This document shows positions 57,963 to 64,000 of a stretch of DNA of 64,000 nt, one piece after another (within the stretch, counting starts at the first letter, position 1; each line of letters begins with the position of its first letter). The DNA is taken from NCBI GenBank assembly GCA_023213315.1, contig JAKCPI010010880.1:1-64000 (forward strand), written 5' to 3'. The translations under genes and the position numbers were made by a program. This stretch comes from Euborellia annulipes. Its lineage: Eukaryota > Arthropoda > Insecta > Dermaptera > Anisolabididae. The notes below the pieces were generated by a model. The model was given only the letters and a program-made list of their open reading frames with translations, ran no database searches and was not told the origin of the DNA.

Positions 57963-58595
57963 GTGGCTAAAACCTAACGATGATGGAAAAGCAACTCACA
58001 AGCCAATCTCTTCTTTAACTTGCTGTCTTTTTTCTTCATTCACTTTCTTTTTTTAACCCTCTCAAATTTTAACATCTTCTTTTCAAAAATGTATTTCATA
58101 TATAAAAATTTTTTATTTCTATAATACCGATAGAAATAATGAATTTTTTTTTAATGAAGGGAATGGATATTCTTCTGATTCTTTTAAAATAAATAAGAAT
58201 TTTTAAAACTTAACTCTCCGTTCCTTTCCTATCCCGTTTTTTGCTTGGTTGTTTGTTAAGTGTACGGCCATTTCTTTTTTCCCTGTTTCGGTCTTTAGTT
58301 TTGTTTTTCCCTTCGGGGAGCAACAAAGGCGGGGAAATATTTCTCTTTTTGCCCCTCTTGATGAAATTTTTGGGGTCTTTAAACAATAAGGAATTGAAAA
58401 AATATATCACGAATCTAAGTTATCCTAAAATAAAAAAAAATTCTTTGTTGTTTTTTGTGAACTGGCCTTCTCAAAGGGAATGGTATTCAAATTTTTTTTC
58501 AAATAATCTGCTGAAATGGCTTTAATTTAGTAAAATAAATTTTGTGATTTTGTTCCCCTTTCAAACCTTGCAAGTTTCAAAGTTTTACATGAAAA
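57963..58595. other. Between the alternative exons, first part
   Basis: AT-rich with short open frames and no recognised repeats. If exon 6a is terminal this would be its 3' UTR. Confidence 0.5.
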
Positions 58596-58832
58596 GGTTA
58601 AGGGAAATAAAATATAATTTTAAAGAGATCTAAAAATTAATTATTTATGAATTTTAATAAAAATTTGCAAAATTTTAGAAAATTAAAAAATGAAAAAGTA
58701 CTCAGTAAAGTACTATACTTTTTGGGATTTTTTCAAAATTATTTTAGTGTCAGGAGGGTCTACTTAAATATAAAATTTCACCTCCTAGTAATTTTCATGA
58801 TTTAAATGGTGTGTGTGTGTCTGCTTAAAACT
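58596..58832 (+). repeat. Hairpin-ended repeat, old and diverged
   Basis: Recognisable by order only: TTTTAAAGAGATCTAAAAA, GAAAAAGTACTCAGTAAAG, AAATATAAAATTTCACCTCC and a GTGTGTGTGTCTG block. Both terminal hairpins are missing. Confidence 0.6.
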
Positions 58833-59539
58833 GAACAAGAAAAAATAATTAATTGAAAGATGAAAGGATTGGTAGGGAATTATATTTAAGTTATGCTAAA
58901 ATAAGTTTTAAAATAAAATATTTGTTATTTTTTTTTTTTTTAAATTTTAATTTTTTAGTGTAATTTTTTTTTTTATTTTTGTGAATGTTATAGGAATAAA
59001 ATTTTATTTTAAATTAATTTTATTTTTAAAAAAAAATTTTTTTTTTTTGGAGTATTTTTTGTTTGTTTTTAAAAAATAAATATGTTTTTTATATTTTAGA
59101 TTCTATTTTTTTTAATTTATTTTAATAAAATTTCTCAAGATTGTTAAATAAATAAATTTAATTATTTTTTCTCGGGAAAATAAAGTGTTTTAAAATGGTG
59201 CAATGCAAGAAAAAACACTTGATGATTTGTAATAGTGATGCTTTGAAAAATAATTTTTGGAAGTATCTGGAAGAAGTTCTAAAAAAGAGAACTATCATCC
59301 AAGCCAAGCGCCGATCCACGGGGATCCAGGTGATCATCATCAGTAAGAAGTAGAAGTTTTTTCAATTTTAAATCCAGTAAGAAAATATTCATAAATTCTT
59401 TATGGATGCCGAAATACCTTAACGGTATTAAAATGAATAGGTTTCCAAATTCTAGACAAGTTTTGTTCTAGTTCCAGATAAAAATTTATTCAAGATTTTT
59501 TTCTTTTTTTATTAATTAAAATTCATCGGATTTTGGAGT

Positions 59540-59850
59540 TTAGGCTTTCACAGTTGTTAGCATTAATAAAAAAATTTGATTTTTGGTTTAACTGTGGTTT
59601 ATTTGCAAAAATTACAACGTTTCGGCTATTCATTCTGTGGCCTTCTTCAGGTACAATTCAGCTAAGATTGCAAAGCTTGTTACATCTGTGACAATCTCAT
59701 TCAAATGCTACATCTCATTCAAATGAGATTGTCACAGATGTAACAACCTTTGTAATCTTAGCTGAATTGTACCTGAAGAAGGCCACAGAATGAGTGCCCG
59801 AAACATTGTAATTTTTACAAATAAACCACAGTTAATCCAAAAATCAAATT
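59540..59850. mobile_element. Foldback element, about 130 bp arms
   Basis: Left arm (from TTTGATTTTTGGTTTAACTG) and right arm (to CCAAAAATCAAATT) are close inverted copies with a short loop near 59705. Relatives: single arm 31297-31441, and mini version 61480-61625. The arms carry CTGAAGAAGGCC and CCGAAAC(A/G)TTG. Confidence 0.9.
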
Positions 59851-60075
59851 ATTTTATTCATTGGATCAAATTTTATCTTAAATTCTTATATTTTGCATGG
59901 TATATTTTGTGTTATTAAAATTGGATTGTTAGCTTGTGTTTGAGTCCATCATCGTAAGCCACTGACTATTTTCAGGAAGGAATGGAAGCGGCAACTACTA
60001 ACCACAGATGATCTGATAATCCTGATCCCTTAGCTTTCGCTCGCTAACCCAATCTTCTTCTTTCTAATGGCGCAG

Positions 60076-60241
60076 GTTCTCAAAGAACACACCTTCGCCT
60101 CCTATGATTGGTCCTATATCCTGGCTTGGATCGGCGTGGGCTGGGCCCTCGTCAGTGCAGTACTCTTCTCAGGGGCCGCCATCTGCCTAAGAGGAGAACG
60201 GGAGCGGGAAGAGGCCGTAAACATGCAATATCTAATGCCCG
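60076..60241 (+). CDS. PMP22/claudin-superfamily tetraspan protein, exon 6b (residues 202-256, alternative)
   Basis: Second alternative sixth exon, 2.1 kb after 6a. TTCTTTCTAATGGCGCAG precedes 60076 and GTAATA follows 60241. Same length (166 bp) and phases (0 in, 1 out) as 6a. It encodes VLKEHTFAS, YDWSYILAWIG, TM4 and a more charged ERERE juxtamembrane stretch, ending NMQYLMP. It is identical to 6a at 26 of 55 positions without gaps. Splicing 6a to 6b shifts frame and reaches TGA eleven codons into 6b, so the two cannot be used together productively. The codons are markedly GC-richer than in 6a. Confidence 0.88.
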
Positions 60242-61479
60242 GTAATAGTGGACTCAATTTCGACGGCCTCTCCACATTTTTCACGCAAAAATTTTACCCA
60301 ACTATTAACTTTATAATATGAAAGAAGGGTTGGTTTAAGGAAAGTTTATCCAAAAAGTATGAAATTACTGTATATAACGAAATGTTAAAGTTCATTTAAT
60401 GTTTGGAGAATGGACAAAAGAATAACAAATAAATTTACCTCTCTTTAATATGTTGATATCATTTTCAAATATATCTTCGGTTTGTTTCTTCACAAACCCA
60501 TTCATCCAATGCTTATTTAAAAGGAATAAATATCGTTATCTTAGTTTAGGTAAAAATTAATTACAAAATTGTTTAATGTCTAAATGGCCTAAGATGCCTG
60601 TGGACAAGTACAAAAAGAAATTTGATTTTTATTAATCAATCTTAGGCCTGCCTTATCAAGTTTGAACAATTAAATGTCATCACAAATATATCCAAGCAAT
60701 ATTTTATCGATAATGAAAGTTTCCGCAAATTTGCGGAATTAGTATTTAACAACGACCGCAGGACGGAAATTAAAGAGGAAAATTAAGAACAAAAGACAAA
60801 GTTCTTTCCCCTTTTACTAAAGAAAATTTGATTCTTATATGAAGCAAGCCGACTAAAGAATTACTAATAGATGAGAAATTTCTGGCAACGAGTTGGTAAA
60901 GTCTCAAAATTGTGTGTTTATCTTATATCAAAATGACAATAGATTAAAGTATAGAATTATTATTTAAAAAAAAAGACGTTTAACTCACCAAAATTGAGAT
61001 GAAGTGAGGACACTGAGAGGAGGAGAAAGGCCAAAAAAGAACCATCTCTAGATTTAGTATTCCAAAATAGAATGAGTTGTTGAATCTGTAAAAGAAATGT
61101 AGATATAAGATTGGGTGGGGGTGGATTTAATTGTTATAGGACAAAGGGGGTGGGAGAAAAAGGGGCCCCTTATTAATAAAAAAATCTCTGTGGTGGGGGT
61201 GTGGCGTTTTTTTTTTCTCCTCCTAATTAATTTGGAGTGTGTATTAGAGTGGATTTTTTTTATAAATTTTTTTTTAATAATTTTTGTTTATTTATTAATT
61301 TTTATTATTTGTTAATAAATTTAAAAAATAATTATGGAGAAAAAAATAAATTTATAATAAAAAAATAATAAATTAAATAATAACCTTGGGGGAAAAAATC
61401 TGTAAAAGAAATGTTTAAATAGAAAATTTTAGAAAATAAAAACTTTTGATTCCCCCCTCCAATGATGGGAGTATTTTGT
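60242..61479. other. Intron 6, first part
   Basis: AT-rich. A SINE tail-like AATGGCCTAAGATGCC is near 60582. No other feature recognised. Confidence 0.5.
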
Positions 61480-61625
61480 GGAGTTTAGGCTTTCATTAAT
61501 AAAAGAATTTGATATTCGGTTTAACTGTGGTTTATTTGTAAAAATTACAACGTTTTGGCCACAGAATAAATGGTCGAAACGTTGTAATTTTTACATAAAT
61601 AAACCGAAAATCAAATTCTTTTATA
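61480..61625. mobile_element. Miniature foldback of the 59.6 kb family
   Basis: AATTTGATATTCGGTTTAAC ... CAACGTTTTGGCC then inverted GGTCGAAACGTTG ... AAACCGAAAATCAAATT. The centre is reduced to CACAGAATAAAT. Confidence 0.85.
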
Positions 61626-62548
61626 AGGGAGCATTTTTTGAGTTATTTTTTTTTTTCATTTAAGGATTCTTGCTGTGTAGACATTATTTTTAATTGATTG
61701 AAGGAATCAGGATGTCACAGCTACTATTGTTGAAGGGGAGTGTATATATATAAATTAAAACATTATTTTAATTTAATCAATTTTTATTTTGAGAGTTTTG
61801 GCTTAACAGTTATAAATTAGGAAGATTTCAAAACGGACCAGATTATAATTAGTATTTGCGGGATACAATTCAGTCGCATTGATCTAAATCAACTCTTGAC
61901 TGTTCTACCATATTGGCAATATAGTTAAAAGTTTACTCATTAGATATACAAATACACCGGCTGACAAAGTTAAAGGTTTCAGGAAATTTTATTTTAACAT
62001 TTTTTTGGGTGTTATACTGGAGGTAAAAAAAAAAAAAAACATGACCTCTAGACAGATGATAGATAGAGCGTACACTTTAGAAAAGGTAAGATAAAATTTC
62101 CAGATACCTATAAAGACACCATCCGAAAAGAAAAAAATCTGAAAACAATATTAATAATTTTTTTTAAGATAATGATACAATTGAGATGATATGCCAATAT
62201 AAAAAGTTAAAAATTGGGGTAACATTTATTTTATTTTATTTTATTTTTTTTTTTGCTAATTGCTCTTTCTCGCTTCATCGAGAGACTGAATCGGACTGGA
62301 AAACAGTTCAATAACAATCCCAAAATTTCAATAAATAAATAATAATTAATAAATAAAGGAACAAGGAATCAAAGATTTTGTAAATATATATGTATAGTCT
62401 ATGGATATGTTGATTTTATGTCTAATATGCTTGAAGGGATTCTTTTTTTTTAAACTAATTAACTTTTTCTTTTTCAAAAATAATTAATATTTTAAAAATA
62501 TTTTTAAGACAATTGTAAATATTACATTTACTCCCACTTAGATATAAG
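61626..62548. other. Intron 6, middle
   Basis: AT-rich, nothing recognised. Confidence 0.55.
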
Positions 62549-62852
62549 CAGGGGCGGACTGGCCCTGTGGAAAATTTCACATTTCTATTTTATTTAAAAC
62601 GGTTTAATTAAAAATAATCTAAAATAGAAACAGAAACGGACAAGTACAATTATATTGATGATCAATCGGAAGTTACGAAGAAGCTTTCTTTGTTGTAGAA
62701 AGCGGAGTTGAGAAAATATTCTTAACTCTGCAATAAACTTTTCCGTGACTTACAAATGATCAAAAATAAAAAATTTTTTATATAGGCCTACAGTTAACTT
62801 TTTTTATTTATAGAATTTTTCACATCAAAACTTTAGGGTCAGTCCCCCCGTG
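62549..62852. mobile_element. hAT-like MITE
   Basis: GATATAAG occurs exactly at 62541-62548 and 62853-62860. Ends CAGGGGCGGACTGGCCC and GGGTCAGTCCCCCCGTG are inverted. AT-rich core. Confidence 0.9.
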
Positions 62853-63030
62853 GATATAAGTAATTGTATATATATAATTTCTGAACATTGTGTATTAGAG
62901 GATCCAAGCTTTAACTTATCACAAAATTATTATCCTACATGTTTGAAATTATGCACCCCAAAACAATCTGCATGTTTATCTTTTGACTAGAACTTTAAAT
63001 ATTAAATTTTTGAATTTTGGAGAGGCCAAG

Positions 63031-63115
63031 TCTAAAATATCAAGCACAATACGGAACTTTCAATTACCGAGGGTAAGAGAAAGTTGTGTTCTGTACGACT
63101 AGTCCCACCATATTT
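63031..63115 (-). repeat. Hairpin-ended repeat, isolated palindrome
   Basis: Decayed palindrome only: CAAGCACAATACGGAAC ... GGGTAAGAGAAAGTTGTG ... CGACTAGTCCCACC. No body. Confidence 0.75.
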
Positions 63116-63392
63116 ATTCAAATAAGTTAGGGAAAAGTCAATTTTAATTTATTATTTGATTTTATAATTCTTATTTTGTAAAAAAATGCTTGGCGGAGGT
63201 ATCTTCCTCAGACTTTTGCCCCCCCCCCACACCAAAACCATTACCCTGACTACCCTAAAGGGCTCCAGGATCATTTTTTGCAAATAAGAATTGAGTTAGT
63301 TAATGGTTCATAATTCAATTTTTCATTAAAAAATATAACATTATAAAATAATTATTAAATTGCTAATTAATGCTTTGCTCTTTTTTTTACAG

Positions 63393-63499
63393 TTTATCCT
63401 CAAAAACAGCAATACGCTTATGCAACGGGATATCCTGCAGCAGCTGCATATCCGGGACCTTATTACCATGGCTCTCAGTATGGGCCATATAATTATTAA
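63393..63499 (+). CDS. PMP22/claudin-superfamily tetraspan protein, exon 7 (residues 257-291, stop)
   Basis: CTTTTTTTTACAG precedes 63393. Enters in phase 1 and ends with TAA at 63497-63499. It encodes a 35-residue cytoplasmic tail dominated by Tyr, Pro, Gly, Gln and Ala (YPQKQQYAYATGYPAAAAYP, then PYYHGSQYGPYNY), with ten tyrosines. Such a low-complexity tail suits protein binding or tyrosine phosphorylation, but no defined motif such as a PDZ ligand is evident. The 3' end may use AATAAA at 63920-63925 or 63932-63937. Confidence 0.88.
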
Positions 63500-64000
63500 C
63501 CAAATAAGTCATTTTTCAAATCCATTATATTTCAATAGTTCATTTTATAATATCGTCAGCTTAATTAAAGGAAAAGGGTTGTAATTCACAAAAAAAAACC
63601 ATTTTCATTTTATTCAAATGGTTAATTTAATTTAAGAATATGATGTAAGGATTAGGTTGATTTTATTAAGGAAAAAAACGTGCGGTTTAAAATTTGTGTA
63701 TACCATATCAAGGTTAACAGTTGTGAAAATTAAATTAGATATAATCACAGCCTTTTGCCTTTAAGGTGGCGATTTATAAATTTAATAAGATTACCAGGCC
63801 TTTTTAAAACAATGGAACATATAAAGCATTTTTAAGACATACCACAAAGAATTTGGAGGGACACCTCTGGGATTTGTCAGAAGGGGTAGAGAAATTACGA
63901 AAGAAAAGAATCAATAGAAATAAAAAAGTTAATAAAATGTAATTCAAAAAGATATAATTAATGAGTGCTTGTTAAAAGTGAACAAAAAAATGAGTATGAA
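63500..64000 (+). other. Probable 3' UTR and downstream
   Basis: AT-rich, non-repetitive. Candidate polyadenylation hexamers AATAAA lie at 63920-63925 and 63932-63937; in DNA this AT-rich they are weak evidence. Confidence 0.4.

Noticed and set aside
59567..59850. microRNA precursor from the long inverted repeat
   Set aside because: Arms of about 130 bp with dispersed relatives at 31.3 and 61.5 kb indicate a foldback transposable element.
1079..63115. CRISPR-like or bacterial terminator interpretation of the recurrent hairpins
   Set aside because: Copies are dispersed, in both orientations, with a shared 650 bp body and no regular spacers; the context is a eukaryotic intron.
63360..63584. 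74-codon plus frame over the last exon
   Set aside because: It is the wrong frame of exon 7; the spliced frame gives the Tyr-rich tail and a stop at 63497.

Overview
This 64 kb window is AT-rich, intron-dominated animal DNA. It shows spliced exons with GT/AG borders, introns up to about 22 kb, tRNA-derived SINEs and many non-autonomous DNA elements. The overall style suggests an arthropod, and a copepod-like crustacean would fit, but nothing in the sequence proves the taxon. No bacterial features, rRNA, true tRNA genes, CRISPR arrays or autonomous transposase or reverse-transcriptase genes were recognised.

One gene can be read completely. It is on the + strand, with coding exons at 15447-15572, 37364-37493, 51487-51597, 55413-55550, 55688-55785, then either 57797-57962 or 60076-60241, and finally 63393-63499. 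All joins keep frame and give a 291-residue four-helix membrane protein of the PMP22/claudin/stargazin (CACNG) superfamily. Its sixth exon exists as two homologous copies (6a, 6b), each 166 bp with identical intron phases and 26 of 55 identical residues. Using both or neither breaks the frame, so they behave like mutually exclusive exons encoding the end of extracellular loop 2, helix TM4 and the start of the cytoplasmic tail.

Positions 1-15000 lie upstream. They hold a near-identical 1.4 kb direct duplication (1-1377 and 5283-6656), nested transposable elements, a 2.5 kb TIR element (9627-12174) and a 0.7 kb palindrome (14303-15020) just ahead of the first coding exon. The introns are full of repeats. 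The dominant family is a roughly 650 bp element that ends in an 85-90 bp imperfect palindrome (core CTGGTGTGAC...GTCACACCAG), with about 30 palindrome copies in the window. Around it are hAT-like G-run MITEs with 8 bp target duplications, two tRNA-SINE families plus a short poly-A SINE, mariner-like MITEs with TA borders, and several foldback elements.

A weaker layer of signal is a set of candidate exons not explained by repeats. The best is a minus-strand 111 bp open segment at 19157-19267 with strong splice borders inside intron 1 of the main gene. Others on the minus strand (25613-25693, 20231-20430, 7597-7677, 2806-3006, and candidate first exons near 34.1, 44.6 and 50.8 kb) could belong to one or more antisense genes. 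A plus-strand candidate lies at 1882-2047. I could not assign functions to any of these.
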